Shown: positions 1 through 9,100 of the stretch, in pieces
How the letters are laid out: each line of letters begins with the position of its first letter
Numbering within the stretch: position 1 is the first letter of the stretch
DNA from: Planctomycetaceae bacterium
Lineage (GTDB): Bacteria; Planctomycetota; Planctomycetia; Pirellulales; Pirellulaceae
DNA length: 41,724 bases
Assembly (NCBI GenBank): GCA_007121535.1
Contig: SKKK01000488.1
Span: 1-41,724 of the forward strand
Reading direction: 5' to 3'
The notes under the pieces: generated by a model
The model's database searches: none
The model's input: only the letters and a program-made list of their open reading frames with translations
Told to the model about the DNA's origin: nothing
Program-made: the position numbers and the translations under genes

Positions 1-228
1 CACTAGCCACCGGTTCTGGACGCGACCGGCGGCTAGCGCCGTTCCGCTCACTAGCCGCCGGTTCTGGGTGCGACCGGCGGCTAGCGCCGTGCCGCTCACT
101 AGCCACCGGTTCTGGACGCGACCGGCGGCTAGCGCCGTTCCGCTCACTAGCCGCCGGTTCTGGGTGCGACCGGCGGCTAGCGCCGTGCCGCTGACTCATC
201 GCGAGCCCAAGATCTTGCCTGGTCGGAG
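1..228. repeat. Family-1 repeat element, copy A (48-bp tandem array)
   Basis: Four head-to-tail units of 48 bp start at 1, 49, 97 and 145. Units 1 and 3 match each other and units 2 and 4 match each other, so there is a 96-bp higher-order unit. Each unit carries the complementary words CTAGCCRCCGGT and ACCGGCGGCTAG, so it can fold. The right flank (GAGCCCAAGAT, TGCCTGG) matches copies at 1223-1387 and 9600-9726. The left end lies outside the window. It abuts a copy of a second hairpin element at 230. Confidence 0.85.
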
Positions 229-229
229 T

Positions 230-319
230 GACGCAACGGGGTCGGGAGTCGTTTTCGGGCAACGACCTACCACATGGGAAGCAGGTCACCCGAAAACGAC
301 TCCCGACCCCTTTCGCCGG
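230..319. repeat. Family-2 MITE core hairpin, copy 1 (lacks ends)
   Basis: Perfect 22-bp inverted arms at 238-259 and 289-310 (containing GGGAGTCGTTTTCGGG and its complement) enclose a 29-bp loop. The same core, with the loop word CTACCACATGGGAAGC, recurs at about 5940-6023, and a more diverged version lies at 25.67-25.75 kb. This copy lacks the TAAGCACCCGG-type ends of the other two. It lies between a family-1 repeat and the 3' end of the response regulator, so it could act as a terminator for that gene. Confidence 0.8.
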
Positions 320-332
320 ACAAAAGGCCGTA

Positions 333-965
333 TTAGACCAGCCCTTTGCGCACCGCCCACACGGCGGCCTGGGTCCGATCGGTGACGCCCACTTTGCGCA
401 AAATGTGTTGCACGTGTTCCTTGACGGTCTCGTAGCTGATCGACAAAGCCTGAGCGATCTCTTTGTTCGTCAATCCCAAGGCCAGTTGCCGGAGCACCTC
501 GCTTTCCCGTTGAGTCAACGGGACCTCGACGTTCGCCGCCAGGCGCGGGGTTGCCAAAGCGCCAGTCACGCGGCGCAGTTCCTCGCGAGTCCAAGTGGTT
601 TCACCCGTTGCCGCGCGTCGCACCGCTTCCAACAAGACATCGCGCGGCGAGTCCTTCAACACATAGCCTGCCGCTCCCAAGGCCACCGCGCGAGCGATGT
701 AGGTGGGGTTGTCGTAGGTGCTGAGCAACAAAACGGGCAGTTCCGGGTAGTCCAATTTCAGTCGCCCCAGTACATTCAGGCCATCGACGTCCGGCATGCG
801 GACGTCCAACAGGACGACTTGCGGCTCGTTCTCCGCGACCGATTCCAATGCTGCTTTGCCCGTTGCCACCTCGGCGGTCACCTGGATCTCCGTGTCGGCA
901 AACATACTTCGCAGCCCCGATCGTACCACCTCGTGATCATCTGCTACTAACACTCGAATTGTCAT
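333..965 (-). CDS. NarL/FixJ-type response regulator with LuxR HTH
   Basis: A 210-residue two-component response regulator of normal family length. The receiver domain (about 1-120) has the acidic pair D9/D10, phospho-acceptor D54 in LLDVRMPDVDG, T83 and K104 (YVLKD). The C-terminal LuxR helix-turn-helix spans about 149-209 (LTQRESEVL, then LTNKEIAQALSIS and TVKEHVQHIL). By family knowledge, phosphorylation at D54 should drive dimerisation and DNA binding in the cytoplasm. No histidine kinase is adjacent, so the partner is elsewhere and the regulon cannot be inferred. No strong ribosome site precedes the ATG, but the start fits the family's usual N-terminus. Confidence 0.93.
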   Translation of the reverse strand: MTIRVLVADDHEVVRSGLRSMFADTEIQVTAEVATGKAALESVAENEPQVVLLDVRMPDVDGLNVLGRLKLDYPELPVLLLSTYDNPTYIARAVALGAAGYVLKDSPRDVLLEAVRRAATGETTWTREELRRVTGALATPRLAANVEVPLTQRESEVLRQLALGLTNKEIAQALSISYETVKEHVQHILRKVGVTDRTQAAVWAVRKGLV

Positions 966-1222
966 GGCTTCAACTCGTCAAAATACGGTGTGAGGGAAAC
1001 ATAAGACCCACTACCTCAGTGAGGCCTGCTTCCCATGATAGCGTAGAGCTTTCGTACTGGCAATCGGTGACCGGTTTGATTACCACCCCAAATGAGTAAA
1101 ATTTTCGGATTTATCAGGATTTTTGTGGGAAAATCATGGGAAAGCCTGTTATCGAGTGTTCGAATGCTGCTTTGATTGAGGGTTTGGAAGCTGGCCAACG
1201 GCTCGTTAGAATCAGCATTAGT
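966..1222. other. Intergenic spacer, partly AT-rich
   Basis: Lies between the divergent response regulator and the zinc-ribbon operon. The stretch about 1085-1160 is more AT-rich than its surroundings and is the likeliest place for promoters of both. I see no convincing -35/-10 pair, conserved operator, RNA gene or coding ORF. Confidence 0.5.
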
Positions 1223-1387
1223 GGATTGTGAGCGGCACGGCGCTAGCCGCCGGTTCTGGACGCCAACGGCGCTACCTGCCGGTTCTGGACGCCAACGGCG
1301 GCTACCTGCCGGTTCTGGAGGCCAACGGCGGCTAGCGCCGTGCCGCTCTCATCGCGACCCCAAGATTTAGTCCGGACAACGCACTAG
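1223..1387. repeat. Family-1 repeat element, copy B
   Basis: A 165-bp element. Its left end (GGATTGTGAGCGGCACGGCG at 1223) and right part (CGCCGTGCCGCTC about 1337) are inverted complements, so the whole forms a large hairpin. Inside, a unit of about 30 bp beginning GGTTCTGGA repeats three times, at 1252, 1281 and 1311. The right terminus is GGACAACGCACTAG, shared with copy C (GGACAACGTACTAG). It ends 16 bp before the start of the first zinc-ribbon gene. Confidence 0.85.
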
Positions 1388-1403
1388 CAGGGGATGACCG
1401 ACG

Positions 1404-2522
1404 ATGCAGACACAGGTTGACGACGTGGCGATCGGCCCGTCTTCCGAGGACGAGTTCGCGTTGGTCGATCCGCACTACGCGGCTCCGCATGGCGATCCCT
1501 GTTCGGCGTGCGGTTGTCCGGTCGAGGCGGAGGATCGCTTCTGTCCGGCTTGCGGGAATCCCCACGGGACCGAGTTGCCTTCCGACGCAACGGCGGAAAC
1601 GTCAACCGAGGCGGAACAATCCCATTTCCGGTGCGAGGGGTGTGGGGCGGAAGTCGCGACGGATCCTGACCAACGCAGTTACGTATGCCCTTTCTGTGCT
1701 TCGACTTATGTCATCGAGTTCTGTCCGGAGACGAGCGGACGGCGCGCACCCGACTTTGTGATCGGATTCGCCGTCTCGCCCGAACAGGCTCAACGGAAAT
1801 TCTCCGAGTGGCTTCGCGATAACGGCTGGTTCCGACCCGGCGACTTGAGCCAGGCCCAGGTGGCGGAAAAGATGAAAGGCATCTACCTGCCGTTCTGGGT
1901 GTTCTCCATGTTGGCTCGAAGCGATTGGTCCGCCAGGATCGGCCAGTATTGGTACCGCACCGAGACCTATACCACGCGGGACGCGAAGGGCAACACGGTC
2001 ACCAAGACGCGCAGGGTCCGGGAAACGGAGTGGTGGCCATTGTCGGGGCAGCATCACCGGTATTACAGCGGCTATTTGGTCTCGGGCAGCCGCGGGTTGC
2101 CTCAGGCGGACGCTCAGCGGATCGAACCGTTCCAATTGCCGGCCTTGAAACGCTACCAGCCGCACTTCTTGGCAGGCTGGTTGAACGAGGAGGTTTCGAT
2201 CGACGAGCAGGCGGCGCTGGCAGCCTGCCAAGGCGAGTTCCAACGACGCGAGCAGTCGCGAATCACCGCGTTCATGCCGGGCGACACGCATCGTGACTTG
2301 CAGATTCGCACGGATTATTCGCGGATCAATTCGGATCTTTGTTTGCTGCCGGTCTATTTGCTGAGCTACCGGTATCGGAATAAGCTGTATCGTTTTCTGG
2401 TCAATGGGCAGACGGGCAAGTGTGCTGGCGACAAGCCCGTGTCGGCGACGAGAGTCGCCTTGGCTGTGGGCTTGGTGTTGCTGTTGGTGTTGGTGGTGGT
2501 GCTGCTGATTCTTTGGTTGTAA
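1404..2522 (+). CDS. TFIIB-type zinc-ribbon membrane-anchored protein, paralogue 1
   Basis: 372 residues. Two zinc ribbons lie at the N-terminus (Cys33/36/47/50 and Cys77/80/95/98). A central domain follows with the family signatures KGIYLPFWVF, IEPFQLPAL and FLAGWLNEE, then LPVYLLSYRYRNKLYRFLVN and a C-terminal hydrophobic helix (about 350-372). The layout matches bacterial proteins usually annotated as TFIIB-type zinc-ribbon proteins, or misnamed as primosomal protein N'-like; their biochemical role is not known to me. The tail helix implies inner-membrane anchoring with the ribbons in the cytoplasm (inference). The next gene is a clear paralogue 17 nt downstream, and ruvB follows. Confidence 0.85.
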   Translation: MQTQVDDVAIGPSSEDEFALVDPHYAAPHGDPCSACGCPVEAEDRFCPACGNPHGTELPSDATAETSTEAEQSHFRCEGCGAEVATDPDQRSYVCPFCASTYVIEFCPETSGRRAPDFVIGFAVSPEQAQRKFSEWLRDNGWFRPGDLSQAQVAEKMKGIYLPFWVFSMLARSDWSARIGQYWYRTETYTTRDAKGNTVTKTRRVRETEWWPLSGQHHRYYSGYLVSGSRGLPQADAQRIEPFQLPALKRYQPHFLAGWLNEEVSIDEQAALAACQGEFQRREQSRITAFMPGDTHRDLQIRTDYSRINSDLCLLPVYLLSYRYRNKLYRFLVNGQTGKCAGDKPVSATRVALAVGLVLLLVLVVVLLILWL

Positions 2523-2539
2523 GGAAATCGGGTGGAACG

Positions 2540-3514
2540 ATGTCGCTGGGTCTCGAAAAATGCACGGTGTGTCACGGTCTGATCGACGAAGAGGATCTTT
2601 TCTGCTCGAATTGCGGTACCCGTGCACCTGAGTCAGAGGACGGTCGGGCCATGTTGGCCTCGCAGATCTCCAAGCACAATTTTGTGTGCGACGGGTGCGG
2701 TGCGTCGATGAGCTACGACGCGTCGGCTCGCACATTGCGTTGTCCGTTCTGCGGCAGCACCGGTTTGACCAAGCACCAGGATGGCCGATCGATCGCCGCG
2801 CAGCGGATCGTCCGTTTCACCATCGATCACTCGCGGGCCAGCAAGATCCTGCGCGCTTGGTTGCGGCGCGGATTCTGGCGGCCCGGAGATTTGGCCAGTA
2901 CGGCCGAGTTGACCAAGGTCGCGGCCGTCTATGTACCCTATTGGGTCTTCCGCGCCCGCACGCACACCTACTGGACCGCGGATACGAACCGCGTTCCGCT
3001 GGGCGCTCGGGGCGATTGGCTCCCGCTGTTCGGTGAACACCAGGGAACGTACGAAGGGCTGTTGATCGGCGCCAGCGGCGTCTTGACGCCTGATGAAACG
3101 TCCGCACTTTGTCCGTTCGATCTGGCGGCCGCTGAGCCGGCCGATGCTGTGGACACGGACAACATGATCGTCGAGCAATTCAACGTGCATCGCAAGTATG
3201 CTCGCCCCTTGGCACGCAAGGCCGTCGAGAATCTGGACCGCGAAGCCTGTACGGTTCGGGTTCCCGGCAGGGCTCGCAACGTGCGGGTCAACGTGCTGAT
3301 GCAAGGCATGTCCAGCGAACCGGTGCTGCTGCCCGTCTGGATCATGGCCTACCGCTACCGCGACCGCCTGTTCCGTTTCCTGATCAACGGGCAGACAGGC
3401 CGAGCCACCGGCCAGGCGCCGATCTCGTGGAAGAAAGTGGTCGTCGCAGCGGGGATTGCCGGATTGGCGGCGGTGCTGTTATTCTTGGCCATCTTGTTCG
3501 CGGCCGCATTGTAG
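2540..3514 (+). CDS. TFIIB-type zinc-ribbon membrane-anchored protein, paralogue 2
   Basis: 324 residues from the ATG at 2540; an in-frame GTG at 2420 would lie inside the previous gene and is unlikely. The architecture equals the upstream gene: ribbons at Cys8/11/22/25 and Cys50/53/68/71, then WLRRGFWRPGDL, VAAVYVPYWVF, LPVWIMAYRYRDRLFRFLIN and a C-terminal membrane helix (about 300-324). The same Cys spacing and the same YRYR...NGQTG block show a tandem duplication that has diverged. The central region is shorter than in paralogue 1. ruvB starts 18 nt after its TAG, so the three genes are probably co-transcribed. Function unknown. Confidence 0.85.
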   Translation: MSLGLEKCTVCHGLIDEEDLFCSNCGTRAPESEDGRAMLASQISKHNFVCDGCGASMSYDASARTLRCPFCGSTGLTKHQDGRSIAAQRIVRFTIDHSRASKILRAWLRRGFWRPGDLASTAELTKVAAVYVPYWVFRARTHTYWTADTNRVPLGARGDWLPLFGEHQGTYEGLLIGASGVLTPDETSALCPFDLAAAEPADAVDTDNMIVEQFNVHRKYARPLARKAVENLDREACTVRVPGRARNVRVNVLMQGMSSEPVLLPVWIMAYRYRDRLFRFLINGQTGRATGQAPISWKKVVVAAGIAGLAAVLLFLAILFAAAL

Positions 3515-3532
3515 AAAGGCACGGAGGCCCCT

Positions 3533-4561
3533 ATGACTCGGGAAGCCATCCTGATGAGTTCGACCAACGAAAAAGAAGAAGATCGCGCGCTGCGACCTCA
3601 ACGCATGGCCGAAATGGTCGGCCAGCAGGAGGTGTACGAGCGACTGATGATCGTGGTGGACGCGGCCCGCAAACGCAACGAATCCTTGGGCCACATCCTG
3701 TTCGATGGGCCTCCCGGCTTGGGAAAGACCACCTTTGCCTTGTGCATTCCCCGCGAACTGGGCGTGGAGGTCCAGTTGGCCAGTGGCCCCGGCCTGAAGG
3801 CCCCCAAGGATCTGGTCCCGTACCTGACCAACGCGATCGAGCGATCCGTCCTGTTCATCGACGAAATCCACCGGATACCGCGTGCGGTCGAGGAATATCT
3901 GTACACGGCCATGGAGGATTTCCGGATCGATCTGGTGCTGGGGGAAGGCATCAACGCCCGGACTCACAACTTATGGCTCAAACCTTTCACGCTGATCGGC
4001 GCCACGACCCGCGCCGGGATGCTGTCCGGTCCGCTCCGCGATCGGTTCCCGATCCGCGAACATCTGACGTTCTACAGCGTGGACGAGTTGACGGAGATCG
4101 TCCGCCGCAACGCCCGCAAGCTGGGCGTCAAGACCGAAGCCCGCGCCGCTCGGGAAATCGCCAGCCGCAGCCGCAGCACGCCTCGCATCGCCAACAACCA
4201 ACTGCGATGGGTGCGCGATTACGCCGAAAGCCGCGCCGATGGCCAGATCACCCTGCAGGTCGCCCGCGATGCCCTGAAGATGGCCGGCGTCGACGATCTG
4301 GGACTGGGGCAACAGGATCGCAACTATTTGTCGACCATCATCCGGGTATTCGGCGGCGGTCCGGCAGGAATCGAAGCCATCGCGCATACCATGAACCTGG
4401 CCCCCGATACTTTGGAGGACGAAGTCGAGCCGTTTTTGCTGAGAACCGAGATGGTCGTTCGCACCCCCCGCGGTCGAGTCGTCACCGCCAAAACCTACGA
4501 ACATTTGCAGATCCAGCCCGGCGGCGCAGCAGCTAACAAACCGCAGCGGCGATTATTCTGA
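3533..4561 (+). CDS. ruvB: Holliday junction branch-migration ATPase RuvB
   Basis: 342 residues, normal for RuvB. The AAA+ core has Walker A G59-T67 (GPPGLGKTT), Walker B LFIDEIH (D110, E111), sensor 1 GATTRAG (156-162) and the PLRDRF arginine-finger region (167-172). The RSRSTPRIAN block and a C-terminal winged helix ending in RTPRGR complete it. RuvB hexamers pump DNA through the RuvA-bound Holliday junction during recombinational repair; ruvA and ruvC are not in this window. An ACGGAGG ribosome site precedes the ATG. It ends the operon with the two zinc-ribbon genes, whose link to recombination is unexplained. The sequence matches my recollection of the planctomycete type of RuvB. Confidence 0.95.
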   Translation: MTREAILMSSTNEKEEDRALRPQRMAEMVGQQEVYERLMIVVDAARKRNESLGHILFDGPPGLGKTTFALCIPRELGVEVQLASGPGLKAPKDLVPYLTNAIERSVLFIDEIHRIPRAVEEYLYTAMEDFRIDLVLGEGINARTHNLWLKPFTLIGATTRAGMLSGPLRDRFPIREHLTFYSVDELTEIVRRNARKLGVKTEARAAREIASRSRSTPRIANNQLRWVRDYAESRADGQITLQVARDALKMAGVDDLGLGQQDRNYLSTIIRVFGGGPAGIEAIAHTMNLAPDTLEDEVEPFLLRTEMVVRTPRGRVVTAKTYEHLQIQPGGAAANKPQRRLF

Positions 4562-4603
4562 CCTTTCCGATGGCGCCATGCCGCTGCCGCGGCCGGACAT
4601 GGA

Positions 4604-5857
4604 TCAGTCCTCGCTGTGGGGTGGTTGTGCGGCGAAAATGGTCAACATCAACTCGGCGTCATCAAGCAACCTGTACTCCGGCCTTCTTCCAGAGAGCTTC
4701 TGGCTTTCGGTGATGATGATCGGTACCCCCTCGCCACGCTTATCCATGATGTAGTTCCGCTGACTGCCGATCGCATTCACGTTCATCGGGCAACGAGCCA
4801 GCAAGGAACTGATCAATTCGTTCCGCGCCGACTGCCGTTCCGAAAGGCTCTCGATGGTCATGGTGTTGGGGATCGACCCTGGTGAAAAGATTTCCAGCCG
4901 ATTCGAAAAGAGGTGCAAGCGAACCTTCGAGCCGTATATCGAGTAATCTCGATGGGCGACCGCGTTGACCACCGCCTCGAATACCGCATTCATCGAAAAC
5001 TGCGGGGTTTCAATCCGATGGGGCGCTTTGATGGCGAAGACCCGCATGTTGCGTTCCACAAACTTGCAGGCGTCCCGAATCTGAACGTCAAGCGGGCCCG
5101 TGATGTCTTTGGCGTCCAGTTGATGGGCCGCATTGCGCTCGGTTCCGCGATAACAAACGGCCTGAATGAAAGCGCTGGACAAAAAAGACTCCGGTGCGTC
5201 CGAAGCCATCAGAATACCGCTGACCGTTGCCCGCATCGCGCCATCTTCGTCCTCATCAATCAGCTTCATCTTTTCGAGGAATTCCCGATCCACCTTGGGC
5301 GAAATCAACGTCCTGAACCGGTTCCAAAGCCCGGGATTCAGATCGTTGACCGATGTGCCCGGAACCGTCTGTTCATCGAAGCGGATGAGTCGCGCCTGAC
5401 TGCGCTGTTGGAATAACCGTGCCAATACATCGGGCTTCATCTCGCGTTTCGAACTGCCGATCCGACGAAAATAGCCATTGGGGCTCTTGTGGACAAACAG
5501 ACTGCGCGGCACATCGATGCGCAGAATGATCTTCTCACTTTGTCGATCGGGCACGATGAGTTTGCGGATGATACAATCCAAGGGAGGATCGATCGAATCA
5601 TTGCAGATCGAACGAAGCCAATCTTCCACCACGTCCAGCATTTCCAGCGGAATCCCTCGAATTTCTTTGGTCTTGTCATCGACCCCCAACACAAGGATGC
5701 CGGAGGCCGTATTGGCCATGGCCGCCAGCTCGTCAGCCATGCCATCCTTGTGGGTACCGATGACTTTGTTGCCGCTGAATTCGACCATCTTCAATTCAAG
5801 GACCGAGTCTTCACCCAGCGAGATCTGTTTGAGCAGGTCAAGAATATTCTCGTACAA
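4604..5857 (-). CDS. AlbA_2/Schlafen-type ATP-binding protein (RecG-like COG2865)
   Basis: 417 residues. The N-terminal AlbA_2 (Schlafen-type) domain spans about 15-150 and includes ELAAMANTASGILVLGVDD and GYFRRIGSS. The C-terminal part has a GHKL-like ATPase signature at 289-328 (NAVFEAVVNAVAHRDYS, then SNRLEIFSPGSIP). This pairing defines the 'ATP-binding protein / transcriptional regulator' family often mislabelled RecG. Members are commonly accessory and scattered in genomes, and some sit in defence islands, but nothing here shows a defence role. It is convergent with ruvB, with 42 bp between their stops. A MITE starts about 33 bp upstream of its start and may hold or disrupt its promoter. 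Confidence 0.88.
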   Translation of the reverse strand: MYENILDLLKQISLGEDSVLELKMVEFSGNKVIGTHKDGMADELAAMANTASGILVLGVDDKTKEIRGIPLEMLDVVEDWLRSICNDSIDPPLDCIIRKLIVPDRQSEKIILRIDVPRSLFVHKSPNGYFRRIGSSKREMKPDVLARLFQQRSQARLIRFDEQTVPGTSVNDLNPGLWNRFRTLISPKVDREFLEKMKLIDEDEDGAMRATVSGILMASDAPESFLSSAFIQAVCYRGTERNAAHQLDAKDITGPLDVQIRDACKFVERNMRVFAIKAPHRIETPQFSMNAVFEAVVNAVAHRDYSIYGSKVRLHLFSNRLEIFSPGSIPNTMTIESLSERQSARNELISSLLARCPMNVNAIGSQRNYIMDKRGEGVPIIITESQKLSGRRPEYRLLDDAELMLTIFAAQPPHSED

Positions 5858-5889
5858 CGGTCAGCCTTTCGCCTTCAACCTTGGTTCAC

Positions 5890-6060
5890 AGTGCACCCGG
5901 CCAAAAGTTTCTTGCCAATTGAGGTAGCCTTGCACGGCGACGCAACGGGGTCGGGAGTCGTTTTCGGCCAACGATCTACCACATGGGAAGCGGGTTACCC
6001 GAAAACGACTCCCGACCCCTTTCGCCCGATTCCAGCAAAAAACATCCGGCCGGGTGCTTA
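5890..6060. mobile_element. Family-2 MITE-like element, copy 2
   Basis: About 171 bp. The right end GGCCGGGTGCTTA (6048-6060) is the inverse of the left end GCACCCGGCC (5893-5902). Inside are the word CTTGCCAATTGAGGTAGCC and a large hairpin whose arms contain GGGAGTCGTTTTCGG. The copy at 25610-25851 has the same ends, the same internal words and the same order. There is no ORF, which fits a non-autonomous element. It lies between the RND permease stop and the AlbA gene start. Confidence 0.8.
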
Positions 6061-6102
6061 TGCCCTACAAAGTACATTGGCGGACCGCCGAAATCAAGCG
6101 TT

Positions 6103-9100
6103 TCATGCGGATGATCGCTGCCTTGTCGGGCCGTGGCTTCGTTCTGGTTCGAGAGAACCGTCGTTCGGATCGCTGCTGGCGTCGACCAGGCGCTGGGCAC
6201 TAGCCAGGCCGAATTTCCAGAACAGGGCGGGGCGTACCAGGAACTCCATGGCGGTACTGGTGACCAGCCCGCCGATGATCACCGTCGCCAGGGGGTACAG
6301 GATCTCTTTGCCGGGTTGACCGGCCGCCAACGCCAAGGGCAGCAGGCCGATGCCTGAGGTGAGTGCGGTCATCATGACGGGCGCCACCCGTTCGCGGCCG
6401 GCACGGCGGATCATGTCCTTGGTCCACGACTGGCCTTCGAATCGCACCAGATGCAGATAATGCTCGAACAGCAGCAACCCGTTGCGGACGGCGATGCCGC
6501 ACAGCGAGATGAAACCGACCATCGCGGCGACCGTCAAAGTCTGGTTGGTGACGTACAAGGCCAGGACCGCGCCGATCAGGGCCGCGGGAAGGGCGATCAT
6601 GACCTGCAGGGCCAGATTTGCGGAACGAAACATCCCGTACAAGACCAGGAACATGCCAGCCAAGGCGCCGGCCGAGTAGATCCCGATCCGTTGTGCCGCT
6701 GATTGCTGGCTTGCGAATTGGCCGCCGTATTCCAGAAAATAGCCGGGCGGCAGATCCCGCTCGATTTCGGTCAACCGCGATTGAATGTCCTGGACCACGT
6801 CGACCAATCCGCGGCCGATGGTATTGCATTGGACGACGATCCGCCGCCGGACCTGCTCGCGGTGGATCGTATTGGGTCCCGAGGCCCGATAGATTCTGGC
6901 CACGGAGGCCAAGTTGGTCGTCCCGCCATCGGGAAGGCTCAGCGGCAGCCGCTCCAGCGCCTGCACGTCTTCGCGCGCGGCATCCTTGAATCGCACCAAC
7001 AGATCGAACGAGCGTTGTCCGACCAGCACTTCGGAGACGACGACCCCGTTCATCGCGGTATGGATCAAGTCGTTTACGGCCGCGCGGCGCAGCCCGTATT
7101 GCTGCAGGGCGTACCCGTCGATCTCGATCCGCAGTTGCGGAATCTCGACTTGAGGCTCGACCTGCAAATCCGTGACGCCCGGAACGTCGGCAATCGCGGT
7201 TTGGATCCGTTGGACGTTGCGTCGGAGGATCTCCAAATCGTCGCCGAACAATTTGATGGCGACTTGCGCCTGGACGCCAGCCAGCATGTGCGAGATCAGA
7301 TGCGTCAATGGTTGTTCGACGCTGCTGACGATCCCCGGCACTTCGCTCAAAGCATGTCTGATTTCGGCCAGGACTTCGGTGCGGCTGCGGAAGCCGTTGG
7401 GGTCGAGCGTCGCGATGATCTCCGAAACGCTGACCGGATCGGCGTGTTCGTCCAATTCGGCACGGCCCGTGACGCGGACCATCGCCACGATGTCGTCGAT
7501 CTGCTGCAGACGTCGCTCGACCATCCCGGCCACGTCTTGCGAAGTGTTCAAGGACGTGCCCGGCGGCAGCATGACGTTGATCTGCACGGCGCCCTCGTCA
7601 AAGGGTGGCAGGAAGTCGCTTTCCAGTCCAACCAAGCCAAGACCGCTGATCAGCACCAGGATCAACGCGATCCCCAAGACGCCACGCGGGTACCGCAAGC
7701 TGAAGACGATCACCCGATCGGCCGCCCAGCGCAGGCTCTGCACGATGGGACTGTCCCGGTCCGATTCAGAGAATCGTTCGGCCAGCACCATGCCCAGCCA
7801 GACAACGGGTGCGGTCAACAAAGCCATCCCTGCGTGAGCGGGCAGAGACAGATCGGACCACCACCGGGCCGCCAGCGGCATCCCGACGGCAGTCAACGCG
7901 GCGGGAATTGCCAGCAGAGACAAGGTGATTGTTCCCAGCGGCGCCACTAGGGCCGCCAGCACTCGCCAGACGTTCCGGCAGGCGAGCAGCCAGTAGGCCA
8001 GCACGGGCGTGACGGTCAACGACACTAGCAGCGACGAGACGACCGAGACAAGGAAGGCCGTTCCCAGCGGGGTGAACAACCGTCCCTCCATGCCTCCCAG
8101 GGCGAAAACCGGGGCGAAGACCAAGATGACGATCAAGGTGCCGAAGACACGTGGATTACGGACCTCCTCACTGGCCTGGAAGACCACCTGCAGCGAGGAT
8201 CGGGGCGATGGACTCTGCCGGTTCAGCCTCAAACGCCGGAAGACGTTCTCGACGCTGACCGTGGCGTCATCCACCAAGCTGCCGATCGCGACGGCCAAGC
8301 CGCCCACCGTCATCGTGTTGATCGACAGGTCGAAGATCGCGAAGACCACGGCCGTAACGACGATGGAAAGCGGAATGGCCGTCAAGGTGATGAACGTGGT
8401 GCGGAAGCTCAACAAGAAAACAAACAGCACCACCACGACCAACAGACTGGCATCTCGCAACGCCTGGACCACGTTGCCGATCGCCACGTCGATGAAGTCC
8501 TTTTGCTGGTACAGCGCCGGCTCGATGCGCAGATCCGGGGGAAGAGACGCTTGCAGCTCGGTCAAGGCTTGCCCGATCTGTTCCGTGACGCGGCGCGTGT
8601 CCGCCTCGGGCTGCTTGGTCACCGTCAGGATGACCGCCGCACCGCCCGCGAATCCGGCCTGATCCCGGACGAATGCCGCGCTGTCCCCGCGTTTGACGTG
8701 TGCCCCGGAAACCACGTGCGCCACGTCACGCACCAGCACCGGTCGGCCCCCGCGCATGGCGACGACCACCTCGCCCGCCTGTTCGATCGTCTGCAGCCGG
8801 CCGAGCGATCGGACCAACAGTTCGTCGGGACCCTGCTGGTCCAGGTAGCCGCCGGTGGCATTCTCGTTGCTCTCGGCCAACGCTTCGGTCACCTCGTTTA
8901 ACGTGACGCCGTAGCGGACCAACTCGGACGGATCGACCAGCACCTGGAACTGCATCCGTTGACCGCCCATGGCGAAGACCTGCGAGACGCCGGGGATCGT
9001 CAGCAGACGCTGGCGGACAACCCAATCCGCCAAGGTGCGGAGTTCCATGGGCGAAGTGTCACCGGTTTCACTCCACATGCCCACGATCATGATCTGACCC

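Noticed and set aside
228-950. 240-residue plus-strand ORF opposite the response regulator
   Set aside because: It is antisense to a clear response regulator and shows no family features.
4604-5857. Defence-system component next to ruvB
   Set aside because: AlbA_2/GHKL proteins occur widely outside defence islands; no nuclease, toxin or other defence gene lies nearby.
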